This document shows positions 51,021-62,811 of a stretch of DNA of 64,000 bases, in pieces (the first letter of the stretch is position 1; every line of letters starts with the position of its first letter). The notes beneath the pieces were generated by a model. It was not told where the DNA came from. It made no database searches and saw only the letters and a list, made by a program, of their open reading frames with translations. Source of the DNA: Azadirachta indica (taxonomy: Eukaryota; Streptophyta; Magnoliopsida; Sapindales; Meliaceae). The position numbers and the translations under genes are program-made. Where the stretch lies: the NCBI GenBank assembly GCA_022749755.1, contig CM040450.1, positions 3,524,913-3,588,912 of the forward strand, in the 5' to 3' direction.

Positions 51021-53210
51021 AATTCTGTTGTAGCTTTTGCCTGAGGACCTGTATTGTTATATGTGCCCTTCTATCTTGTAAAGATTATAACATTGGACAG
51101 CTTAAGGGGAATGTTATGTCTTCATATTTTAAAGTTATTTCATCATTCAGAATTTGTGTTGTTTGGCGGTTCAAGCAGCTGGGCTATAAAGCCCTGCCAA
51201 TCAATGTTCATGGGCATGGAGTTGAAGAAAATTTAAGGACTATGACCAAGAATTTAAACCAATTAATTCTCCCTCCGTGGACTTGAAAAAGAATATCAAA
51301 CATCATATATATTAGAAAGAACAAGATTTTCTTGTAGAAATGAAAATCGAGGAGTGTGATCAAGTATGAGGGAGCAATTACTTGAATATCCAGATCTAAC
51401 TTGAGATTTATTTTCAAGATGTAAATCCAAGGACAAAAGGTGGGGCAAGCCCAACGATTAATGACGCAAAGTTGGGAACCGAGAAAACGGGGCTCTTGAG
51501 TCTTGAATTGTTTTCTAAGCGTAATCTTGCTTCTGTTCCTGTCAAACCCGGACCCTTAGTGATGCCATCTTATTTGGGATTCATATCCCGAACTCAGTTG
51601 TATCGCAGCCTTTCTGGATCACTTTCGTGAATCAGACTCGTTGTGATTGACCAGCATTTAATAGCTCATTGAGGATTATATGCTTCGTATATTCATGGTG
51701 CTCTGTTCTGTTGTATCTCCCAGTTTAAGCATTATTCGGCTTTCTCATGCCCCTTTCAAGTCCATATTTTTCGTTTCGGATAGGTTGACGTATTCTGCAG
51801 AGGGGTAACATCATTGACTGGTTGAGCTGAAGTACAGTATTGAATGAAATTTGTATAGGCAGTAGTGTTATGCTTTCTTTTTTCTTTTTTAAACAAGCTA
51901 TTCTTGGCAGATTTGCTCGGGTTTAGTTTGTGAAAGCGTCACCCACATTTTGTGTCCTCATTTGAGGATCAGTGCAATGGAATGTAATGATTTCATATTC
52001 AAGAGTTTAGCGATTTCCTAAAGCGTTCATACTGGTTTGTCTGATTGCTAATTGATATTTAAAAGAACCGAAATAGAATTGTGTTCCAAATACTCCCATC
52101 TCCTCCCGGTCTTCCAATCTTCAGCATATTTGTATATTCTGGTCATATAGTCCCTTAAAAATTATAAATTGAGTAAAAAAGTTTCACTATTAGTGTAACA
52201 TTCAAATTGAATCGATTTTTATTTGAATGTTAATTCAATAAGATAATTACTTATATCCTTATTAAAAAAAAAAGCAAAATTTAATAAAAAATTTTTTTAA
52301 AAAAAGTTTTATTTTATTTAAATTAAAAACCAACCAAAATTTTTAATTATTTATAATTAAAATTTCACTAAAATTAATATTTTAGCAAACTTATAAAAAA
52401 AATAAGTATATAAGGGATGAGAAACAAGAAGAGTAAATATATTTTTATATAGTTAATATTAGTTTACGAAATTTAATATTAACGTCTGCATGTTATAAGT
52501 TGTATTATTCTTAAAATTAAAGGTAACCTATGAAAGCAAGCTGGCGCGTTGCCGCGAAATTAAGCAAGGTTTCAAACTAAACAGAGGATTTCGTAGTTGT
52601 ACCCACTTGTCCGTCCACTGATAATTATACTCATCATTTTAATTGATTAACTCCACCAAATAAAATACTTATTTTAAGCCTCAATGAAAGCAAACGAATT
52701 CACCTTATCTTCAAGTTTATATAATATTCTCTTATATATATATATATATATATACATGTAAAGTCTTCTACATTTGACCAACCAAAAAGGCTGTAAAATT
52801 TCAAGCAAGCAAATTAATTTAAAATAAAAGTTACATGAGATACTCAAAAGTCCAAGGAAGAGCGAGTGAAAAACAAGAATTCACAACGATTAAAAATACT
52901 AAACATACCAAATTTTTCATCCATAAAATATAATACAATAAATTATTTAAAATTATATTAGAAAATGCCATCAAATTGATGAACATCACATAAAAAAATT
53001 TGAACATGATATTGATAAATACTAAATAATGAAATAAAAATTAAATTATTTTATTCTATTTTTGAATTTTTTGTACCGATGAAAATCCATGCCCCACGGC
53101 ACGGTCATGCACAACAGCTTATATCGCAATTATTCCAGACAAAAAAGAACGCGACGTGTCGTAACTCCTCAGGCTGAAAAAAAGGAGTCCTCTGGAGGTT
53201 AGAATCTCTC
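51021..53210. other. LHCB4 3' UTR and intergenic region
   Basis: The 3' UTR ends near 51250. Sequence from about 51430 to 52130 is less AT-rich than average but carries no family match in any frame. From 52180 to 53080 it is AT-rich, with a (TA)n near 52735. No gene is recognised. Confidence 0.5.
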
Positions 53211-53215
53211 AGAAC

Positions 53216-53223
53216 TATAAATA
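53216..53223 (+). promoter_or_regulatory. TATA box of the Yippee-like gene
   Basis: TATAAATA lies 350 bases before the ATG. A 5' UTR intron would explain the distance: TTCAG|GTGAGA at about 53326 and an acceptor just before GAGAAGG near 53547. Confidence 0.55.
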
Positions 53224-53574
53224 CTTACACAATTCACTATGTATGCACATTAAAAGTATCCGCTCCCAGTGCCTCAACATGCCACGATTCCATTTCTCTT
53301 TCCCATATCTGTAACTGTTCTTCAGGTGAGATCAATCGAAACCAAACCATCCTCTTTTCATTTCCTGTCCTTTCACTTTCCCTGCATAATATGAACCTGT
53401 GTACACTTTTCAGAATCGTTCGTCGATCTGTTTTTGATCCGTTTTTAGTAACTGTTTTTTATTTGGTTTCTGGGTTATGATGGGTGTGTTTGTTTTTCTA
53501 ATGTGGAGATTAAGTTTCGTTTTTTTTTTTTTGGTTTTTTGTTCAAGGAGAAGGAATTAAGGAAGCTTTTGTAA

Positions 53575-55512
53575 ATGGGGAGGTTGTTTGTGATTACGCT
53601 TGAGGGAAGCATATATAGCTGCAAGCACTGCCACACTCATTTGGGTCTATCTGATGACATTATCTCTAAGGTTTTTCTTTTTACTCCCATTTTAGACTAT
53701 TATTTTTTATCTAATTGTATTGTACATTGTTGATTGACTGTATGATTGGTGAAGGAGATGTATAATTATGTGAAAGAGTCATTGATGATCAATAAAATAA
53801 CACAAGATAAGTTTTATATGTAATGAAAGAAGGAAACTCCAATACTATGTCTAATAATATGTTTTATTGACAAAACTAGAATTTCACTGTGATTGTTTAT
53901 TTGTCATTCTTTTGGCCAAAATTTTTAGAGCATCCAACTATTGAAAGGTGGCCGAGTTTTATTATTCTCTCACGGCATCTACTGTTTATTAATCTTATTC
54001 AAGCCTATACGGGATCCATATTTGTCTTAGGCATTTGACGTTCTATGTTATATGTATATATATGTACCTGTGCTCAAACATATTAATTAAATCCAATCAT
54101 ATGTTGACCATGCAAGTTCAAAAACATGAGGGGTGGTTTCACATTAGGGGAAAACTTTAAGTTAGCCTACTCTTGTCAATTTTCACATAGCCTGATGGAT
54201 TGGTGAATGGAATTGGTACTTTTTATGATGCAGATATTATGCAATGTTATTTTATCACCTTATCTTATCTAAATGAAATGAATCTATTCAAGCTTCTTCA
54301 TCTAATTTTTGTTATTATGAATAATGACAGAAGTGTTGGCTGTCAATAGCTTGTTGTCTATATTGATTATTCCATTTTCATTTGTTTGTCTTTTGTTTCC
54401 TTTGCATGATTTCAGTCACCAGAATTGGTTGGCAACATTCAGATATTCTGGTCTCTTTTCATCAAAATTTAGCAGCAAGAATCTGAAACTCTAACCCTTC
54501 CCTTTTATTGTGTTTCAGTCTTTCCATTGCAGGCATGGAAAAGCTTATCTCTTTGATAAGGTGTAAGTACTTGTTGATTTTGTAATTCATTATGATCAAG
54601 ACTTGATAGACATTGGATTCCTAATATTGTCAATTTTTTTATTGTATATTATGCTTGCTTATCCATGTTTGCTTTATGGTGTGGTATCAACAGTGTCAAG
54701 TCGTGCATTATGTAAGTGTAGGTGTTTGATGAGGGATTATTTAGAAGCAACTGCGCTTTCTATAGAATTCACATGGTTAAATTTATTTGAGATGTTACTT
54801 AAATTATTTTTTGTTTCCTGTGCTAGATATTGCTGCAAATTACCAAAAATGTCTTACTTAGTTATCCAAAGAGTAGTTAATCTTGTTTCTTAGTCCTTTT
54901 GACGACATTAAAAATGCAGTAGCTGCCCAAGGCAAAATACTAGGATAAAGTGAGAACAAATCATCTTTTGTTTTTCAAAAGAAATATGAGTTATGTCCTT
55001 TTAAGAGTTTAGATTCTGTGTTCTGTCACTCTCGCCATATAAATGCCACAAGTAAAATCATTTCACTTTTTCTTGCACAACAGTGTAAATATCACAGTTG
55101 GAGAGAAGGAAGAGCGCATGATGATGACTGGAATGCACACCGTTGTTGACATATTTTGTGTTGGGTGTGGCTCAATTGTGGGGTGGAAATATGTAAGATT
55201 TAGTTCATAAGCTTGTGATTAGGTTTAGCAATGTTAATGACACATGCCATATCAAGTAGCTTTTTCTAACTGTGTCTTCATTTGCTGATACCAGGAGTCT
55301 GCACAAGAGAAGGCCCAGAAATACAAGGAAGGAAAATTCATTCTTGAAAGGTATACCGTAACTGTTACGCCGGTTGAAGTCATGCTTTTCAATATCTTGA
55401 ACAATGTTATGGTTTTATTTTGAACAGGTTTAAGGTGTTGGGTCCTGATGGTAGTGGTTACCTGTTGAGTCAGGAGGGTCAAGTTAGTGGAAGTGATGCT
55501 GATGATGCTTGA
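53575..55512 (+). CDS. Yippee-like zinc-binding protein
   Basis: Five exons: 53575-53670, 54519-54562, 55084-55192, 55295-55350 and 55428-55512 (390 bases, 129 residues). The Yippee fold uses two Cys pairs, Cys16/Cys19 and Cys72/Cys75, separated by exactly 52 residues, the family signature, with [20 protein letters not shown] between them and [22 protein letters not shown] after. Proteins of this family form a beta-tent zinc fold; human YPEL5 belongs to the GID/CTLH ubiquitin ligase. The plant role is little known. The C-terminal 20 residues are acidic and Ser-rich. From memory the nearest Arabidopsis neighbour-supported match is At3g08990. Length is normal. Confidence 0.94.
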
Positions 55513-58500
55513 TTGGGTTTTTTTTGCTAGCTAATCACATTTTTTTTTTAAGTGTACATTCTCAAGACTCTTATGTTCTCGTTCAGGCATGCCGGCTATC
55601 TGGGTTTTTAAATTGGCTTCACCATTTTACCAGTTTTGCAAATAGCATTAGAATTTTCAATTCGAATGTAGAAGTTAGTTTGCATCAAATTTGGGATAAT
55701 TTTTGGGCAGCACTTCCAACGACTAGTCAATAACTTCACCTCATTATTCCTTCTTTGGACTCTCAATCTCATGAAGCTAAGAAAGCTTTGATTTTTGTAC
55801 CCTCTTTTCTTGGGTGAGAATATGTAACTCGAATTTTCCTTCATTCTATTGATGATTGCATCTCTCACACGATATGTTGCATCCAGTCTGATCTGATTGT
55901 TGGTCTGATTGTTAAAGAAACAATTAGATCTCTATTGTACATGAGCTGGGCTGGGCCAGCCCAGAGTGTCTGGTTCGAGATTATGGCTTGAATCGTTTGG
56001 AATCCAAGCCCAGCCCGTTATTAGCTGAATTTTTTTTACAATATTATTGTTTGTTTGCTATTTATGCATAATATTGATGAAGGGAAATTATACTGTGACG
56101 CATCTTGTATAATTTTTTTTACTCACATGAAAGCATAAAATATGTGAGAATAATATAATATTATTATATGATTTTTTCCAATATTACGAATACATTTATA
56201 ATTTATCAATTTGAAAAAGAGAAATCTATCACAATACTAAGACAAGTACATGTCATTAGATTATTAGTAAGTTTGTAGAAAGGAGTTGGTTGTAACAATT
56301 TATGACATGTTCATGTTTTAAGTATTTGGAAACTTGTCATATAATGAATGAATGAATGAATGATAAAATACAAAAGACCAACAGAATACTAAACAAGTTT
56401 TAGGTACAAACCGCTGTCATCACGCCGAATGCAACAAATAAATAAATTTAATTTCGTAAACTTCGACTCTTGAACATCATTTCATTTTATTCCAACGCCT
56501 CTCCTCGCGCGGACAATAAATATTAAACAAATGTAAATAAAAAATAAAGAGACAGATAATATTTAAGATATAAAATACAAAATTATAGAAAAATGCGATA
56601 ATTATATTACAGATTGATCCTAAATTTAAATAGGTGAAAAATCAATTGCGTGTAATGCATGATCCGGGTCCCATTAGAATCAAATTTCAATGCTTCTTTG
56701 ATTGCATGTGAAATCCTTCTCCCACCTTTTCTGAAAGAGACTCTTCCCTCATGGAAAACTCCAGATAACGCCCATTACCCATCTGCCTGACTTGCACGTG
56801 GCCCATGTGCATCGGCTAATCCAATTTTGATCCCAGTTGATGATGAAAACGAAAGGCCGTGATTACATATGAATCGTATTGTATGGGGTCCAACTGACAT
56901 ACAACATATGGGACAGTTTGCACATGGTCTAGGCTCAGCGCACTGAATCAAAATCCCAATTTAACTCTTCATGTTCAGTTCTTCTCTGTTCAAAACGAGA
57001 TGCTTCAGGTGAGTATTGCTCGGAAAGGTTGGGAGAGTGGATAACCTCTTGGTTTATACAATTATTTATGCGATTTTATCATCTAGGTCCTTGCAATTTT
57101 ATAACTTCTTAAATAAGAACATTATCTTTTCATTTGCAAAAATCACTATTATCAAACAGGAAATGTTTTTCAATAATAATTTGAAAATAGAAACCGATTG
57201 CATTAAAAATAGAAATTCGAACAATATTATCATTATATATTTTACTGATAGAGTATTGTTTTACGAATTTTCACTCTCAATACTTCGTAAGCCTGGAAAT
57301 TCAAACGACATTATCCTATTATAAATCTAGACTCTCCACAAACCTCTTTCCTCCATAAGAAGTACACGTATGATGAAATAGGGACCTGGATGCTATTATC
57401 TCTATAATTTGATGCTTCGAATTGAAAATGGATGAATTTCACTGTGGTCTTTAATTTCGGCAAACAATTTGGGTTCTATAGTTTCAATCATCTCCCATAG
57501 ATCGGGTCTATCAGAAATCATAAGATCTTCTTAGGGGGGCCCATTATAGTTTTGTAATGCTCCGAGTAAATATCTTGCATTTTTTCAGATAAGATTTGAA
57601 GAATATTTCATATCATTAAATTATTGAATTTTGTAAGCAACCTTGGCATGTGATTAACATTTATACAATACAAAACAAATTTCAACGAAAAAGTTGTATA
57701 GAACTCGCCTCCAAACATTAATTTAATTGCAAACATATTTATAATTATCGTTAAAATATTTCATTTTTATTTAATAGCAAATTCAAACTCAAATATGACC
57801 TACATTTAATTGAAATATGATATTAATTAAAGTCATAAGATTACATCTATTATTGCAAACTTCATATTGTTTGATTACGTGTTTGTGTTAAATTTTATAA
57901 TTAAAATGATGATTTTAACCCTATGGAATATTTTATCAAATTGTTTTTTATTGGTTACAATTGTTCTTTCAAACATAATATTATTATTCCAATCAAATAT
58001 TTTAATAGAGATAATAATACTAATTGGGTAACTCTAAATTTTATTGAAATATAATATCAAGTAAAGTCATAAGGTAACATCTATCACTAATAATTTAATA
58101 ATTGTTACAATTATTGAATAACACTGTCCTTTGCGTGTGTGCTTGTGTTAAATTCTAGATGAAAATAATGAATTTGACCTAATGAAATATTTTAAAAAAA
58201 TATTTCTAGTTGTTAGTTATGAGTGTTCTATCAAAAATGATTTTAGTTGTTCCAATGATATATTATAACAGAAATAATAGTAATAATACTAGTTGAAATG
58301 ATATAGACAAATATTATCAAAATTCAAATGCATCCCTATCAATCTTAAAAAAGAAATATTTTTCAAAAAAAGTGAGGTAAAAGATTCCTTAAAAAGAGAA
58401 CAATTTTGTTTACATTCATTTTTTTAAAAAGGGTGATTTTCGTTGGTGGAAAAGTGAAATCTTTTTCAATTTTCCTTTTTTAAAAATAAAATTGCAATTC

Positions 58501-59620
58501 ATTTTTTTTTTTTTTTGAAAAGGCGGGGCTCTGATGAGCTCAAGGGCAGCACGGGGTCCTCCGTTGGAGGCAGGCACCAAATTTAAACCACACGATTCTC
58601 GAGGCCCACTTCAGGGTTCGGCTCCGGTCTTAATTACTCCATTGAATTCTGACCGTTAGATCACGAGTGGGTACATCTCGAGAAATCCAACTTCCCATGT
58701 TTAAATCTCAGATCAGTACATTTTAAAAGCCCCAAGTTTGAATTCCTTAGTTGGCCTGCCCCGAACTGCCCTGCCCTTCCCTTCCCTTCAAACTGGAAAA
58801 AGAATTTCTTTTAAAAAATTTTAGAAACAAAAAATTGAATTAAATCTTCTATTCAGGGAATTATCAGCTACTCACTCCCCGGCGATTTTATGGCGATTGA
58901 TCAAGGACTGCACGTGCTTTGTTAAAGAATGTTTTCCCCGGTTTTTGTTATGTCCTTTTTAGTAATTTTAAGTTTGGATATAATTGAACTACAGAATTAC
59001 CCTTCCAAGAGATGAGAAGACATTTTATTGTTTGAAAAAAAAAAGGTTGATAATAAATAAATAAATATCTACAAAATAAAATTAATAAGTTCCTATTTAG
59101 TTGTATTTATTTAAGAAAATTATAACAAATTTAAAAGTACAATAAGTAAGATAAATATAAATTAATATATATGTATAGTATAGCAATTAATTATTGTTAA
59201 CTAATTTTTACATATTTTCATAATGAACTAATCATCTTCTCGTACAAATTATTCATAAAAATTCTAAATTAAGTAAATTTTATGAGAAAAATCTACACCT
59301 CGATAATAGGCATAACAAGAAGTGGCAATATTGCAAATATCCTCATCTTCGAAGTCATTTACACAACCTTCCCACAGACAAAGTTTCAAAATCCGCAACT
59401 TCGTTGCATTCTGAATTCTTTTGAAAAAATATGAATACTTACAAGACAGGAGCTCCTTCGTCAAACTAATACAAACCAGCTCCTCAGCTCCCCTGTCCTG
59501 TCCCCAAATCATCGCTCATCGCTCATCGCTCTCTCCTCTATCCCTTAGTGCAGACTTTTCTCGCTTTTCCTCTTCAACCTTCGGAATCGCTTCTGTCTCA
59601 GCTCTGTTTTGTGTTTACTT
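55513..59620. other. Intergenic region with AT-rich repeats
   Basis: After a 3' UTR of roughly 350 bases, the DNA is AT-rich. It holds a short (GAAT)n tract near 56343, a diverged tandem duplication at 57801-58285 and a GC-richer patch at 58520-58790 without a convincing frame. The last 150 bases (59470-59620) are C/T-rich, with CGCTCATCGCTCATCGCTC, and look like the transcribed leader of the next gene. Confidence 0.5.
57801..58285. repeat. Diverged tandem duplication, about 230-250 bases per copy
   Basis: Copies at about 57801-58030 and 58031-58285 align along their length: TTGAAATATRATATYAA, AAAGTCATAAG, TTACATCTAT or TAACATCTAT, GTGTTAAATTYTA, then a common GTTCTWTCAAA and a final AGAWATAATARTAAT. 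Both are AT-rich and non-coding. Confidence 0.65.
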
Positions 59621-59892
59621 TGAAAATGAGCCTGGTACGTAACAACTGTTGTATGAAATGAGTTTCTCGCAAGAATCAGTTTAGATCTTCGGAGAGAACT
59701 AAATGTTTTGTTTTCTTATGTTTAATACTTAGGTTCAGATCTATTGGTTTGTGTTTTGTCTTGTACATTTGCTCAAACTTTGTATTGTATGAACAGTTGT
59801 TTTAGTAAGGCAGAGGAAGCGGAAAGTAGCTGTCTGTTCAGAATATTTATTAAACGAGAAAAGGAAGAAGGAAAAGAGGGAACGACGTCGTG

Positions 59893-62811
59893 ATGGTGAT
59901 GAAAGAAAGAGATGAAGAGCTGGCTTTATTTCTTGAAATGAGAAGACGCGAGAAGGAGAAAAGCAACCTTCTCCTTCCTCTCAATTCTTCTGACGAGCAA
60001 AATAATCATTTAGGCATGGTGCCCTTTTTTTTTCCTTCTTCTTTTGGCTTTTCAGACTCATCTTGTGCTTGGGAACTCATTTTTTTCACGTGATCAAATG
60101 TTTGAATGTTGATTGATGTTGATGCATTGATTTTGACCAGGAACTAACGGCGGGGGATCTCCGATATCCAAGATTGTGTCGTCTGCTCCCATACGCAAGA
60201 CTGCTGCTGAAAATTTCTTGAATTCAGAGAACGAAAACGATAAATCTGATTATGATTGGTAATGTTTTGGTAACACCTGTTTTTTCTGCTGCAAAATGTT
60301 GCATATGTTGTCTCATAATTAGGACTGGAGCGATTGCTAGCTAAATCATAAGCTATAACTATTTGATGTTTGATAACATTACAATTTCTACTGGGAAGAA
60401 CAAAGCGCTGCCATGTTTTGGGGACTGTAGAGATACTACACGTGCGATTGCTCAACTTTGCAAGCCTGGAGTTTGCAATTTGAGAGGTTTTATGACCTGT
60501 GGGTCTTAATTGGTATCACGGATTTTGATACATAAAAGAATTTGACAATTATTGTTGTTTCAAATATTAGAACTGCTACTAAAGAGGAATTAAGCTATAA
60601 CTTGTAAACTTTTTGCAAAATGTATTCTTCTAAATTCCTGTATTAGACATGAACACCTTGGACCTAATGGAAAGTTTCCATTTATTTCACCTACATATGG
60701 GTGGAATTCTGAATTTTCCTAGAAAAAGTGAAAAACTTTGGTTTTCAGTTCTTCCTTGAAGAGTATGTCCAGTTTTAGTATAACCGTTTGTGTTATGGCT
60801 AAAGCAAATGAAGCTGGTTTTGTGCAAATTTTATTCTTTGGTCACAGTGGAATGCTGATGCATGCATATAAATGCTGAATGTAAGCTGCATAGCGGTGGT
60901 GTCTGGAAAAGAATGGTCTTTTAGCTTGGTATTAATGGGATATTTGTTCTACATTCAGGCTTCTAACACCTCCTGGAACCCCGCTTTTTCCTTCCCTGGA
61001 GATGGAATCACGGAGAGCCAAAATGAATCAGATGGAGATGCCTAATATTCGTCCAACAGCTTTGAAATCAAGGGTAAGTCCTCGTGCATTCTAAGTGCTG
61101 GATGCTTTTAAGCCTTTGCATCAGTTATTTCCCAATCTCAAACTTTGTTCGCTCAGCCTGTGCATCTGATCTTGTTGCCATATTCCTTTAGAAGCTATTA
61201 TAACTGTCAAGTTATGATGATCCTTGGTATTGTCCTTCAGTGTCAAAAGAAAATTTATAGTCTACCATTTATGTCATAGCTTGAAATTTATTTCGCTGTG
61301 GGGTTGCAGCTAGCAAATATCCAGGAAGAACCTGCATCAAAGAGTAATGTTTTATCTAGGAATCCAACTTTGCACTCTGGAACAAACTCTTCCATTACTG
61401 GTGACAGAAGGCCATCATCATCTGGCGGACGATCATCTAGCGCTAGAGCTGCTACACCTACTGGACGCCCCACTTTAACCACAACAGCCAAGTCTTCAAG
61501 ACCCTCCACACCTACCTCACAATCCACCCTGCCTTCCTCTAAGCCTGCTGGTCCTTCAGTGAGATCCTTGACTCCAACTAGATCTATGGCACGCTCTTCA
61601 ACACCAACTGCTAGACCCACTGTAACAGCTCCTAAGCCAGCACCAAGATCAGCAACACCAACTTCTAAATCAACAGTAAGATCACCTACACCAACTTCCA
61701 GACCAACAGCAAGAGCAGCTACACCAACTTCTAGACCAATGTTGAGATCATCTACACCAACTCATCAGCCGTCGGCACCATCAGGTCAACGTAGTGTATC
61801 AGTTACTGCTGGTCGGTCTTCTTCAGTGTCAAAGTCAGGTTCCACAACATTGAAAAATTCAGTTTCTTCCCGTGGCACTTCTCCGACAGTTAAATCTAGG
61901 CCCTGGAAACCCTCTGAGATGCCTGGTTTTTCACTTGATGCTCCACCAAATCTAAGGACGTCATTGTCAGAAAGGCCAGCTTCAGCTTCTCGGGGCAGGC
62001 CAAGGGCTCCAAGTGTTCAATCGCCTTCTGATAGTACTTCTAATGGAAGACGCAGACAACAGTCTTGCTCTCCTTCTAGAGGAAGGACTTCAAATGGCTC
62101 AGCTTATGTTAATGGGAATTCCATTTCTTCATCACGTAGTAGAGCAAATGCCAGTGATGCTGATGATGTGAATCCAGTAGTAATCGGAACCAAAATGGTC
62201 GAAAGAGTGGTAAACATGAGGAAGCTGGCACCACCCAAGCAAGATAACCAACACCATAACAATTCTGCTGGGAAGTCATCTTCATCCCTTGACAGCTTAG
62301 GCTTCGGAAGAACACTCTCAAAGAAATCACTAGATATGGCTTTGAGACACATGGTACGCATCCTTTATAGAATTGCACATATCTATATGTGCAGCGATTG
62401 GTAGCTTGCTGGATTGATTGCTACAATTGACATAATGATACATGACTTGCTGTGGACGAAAAATATTTTGAGTTTCAATATACATTATATCTTCTGTTCA
62501 TATTGTGGTAACATTAATTGATTGTTGTTCTTTGTTCTAATGAGCAGGATATAAGGCGAACTGTTGCAGGTAATCTGCGACCTCTAATGACAAACATTCC
62601 GGCATCTTCAATGTATAGTGTGAGATCAGGATCCAGCAAAAGCAGGACAGTTAGTGTAACAGATTCCCCTCTTGCCACAAGCAGCAATGCGAGCTCTGAA
62701 CCAAGTGTCAACAACAACTCCTTTATTTTGGATGGGAGTGAGATCGAAGACAACCATGATTTTGGAAACGAGAGAGGAAACTCCTCTCTCATCAGCCAGC
62801 ACGGCAGGTAA
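59893..62811 (+). CDS. Basic Ser/Pro/Thr-rich protein, At3g09000 (BPP microtubule-associated) type
   Basis: Five exons: 59893-60013, 60141-60258, 60959-61073, 61310-62353 and 62548-62811 (1,662 bases, 553 residues). Conserved blocks are RDEELALFLEMRRREKEK near the start, SDYDWLLTPPGTPLFPSLEM, a long low-complexity basic region with many (S/A)(S/A)TPTSRP repeats, SRPWKPSEMPGFSLDAPPNL, GTKMVERVVNMRKLAPP, GFGRTLSKKSLDMALRHMDI and NLRPLMTNIPASSMYSVRSG. From memory this is the Arabidopsis At3g09000/At2g40070 family, some members of which are described as basic proline-rich microtubule-binding proteins that align cortical microtubules. The disordered, strongly basic repeat region suits that. Intron 1 has to use a GC donor (TTAG|GCATGG). 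The N-terminus is uncertain: relatives have an extra basic segment before RDEEL, and a basic frame in another phase overlaps this start. Confidence 0.88.

Noticed and set aside
57016..57324. 102-codon plus-strand frame
   Set aside because: It is dominated by Ile/Asn/Phe/Lys codons expected from AT-rich DNA, has no recognisable motif and no good start.
58527..58570. CTGATGAG resembling a hammerhead ribozyme core
   Set aside because: The required GAAA part of the core and the pairing stems are not found at a workable distance.
61288..61620. Open minus-strand frame of 110 codons opposite the BPP-like exon 4
   Set aside because: It is the antisense shadow of a Ser/Pro/Thr-rich repeat region; its Val/Gly/Glu/Asp-rich composition follows from the sense codons.
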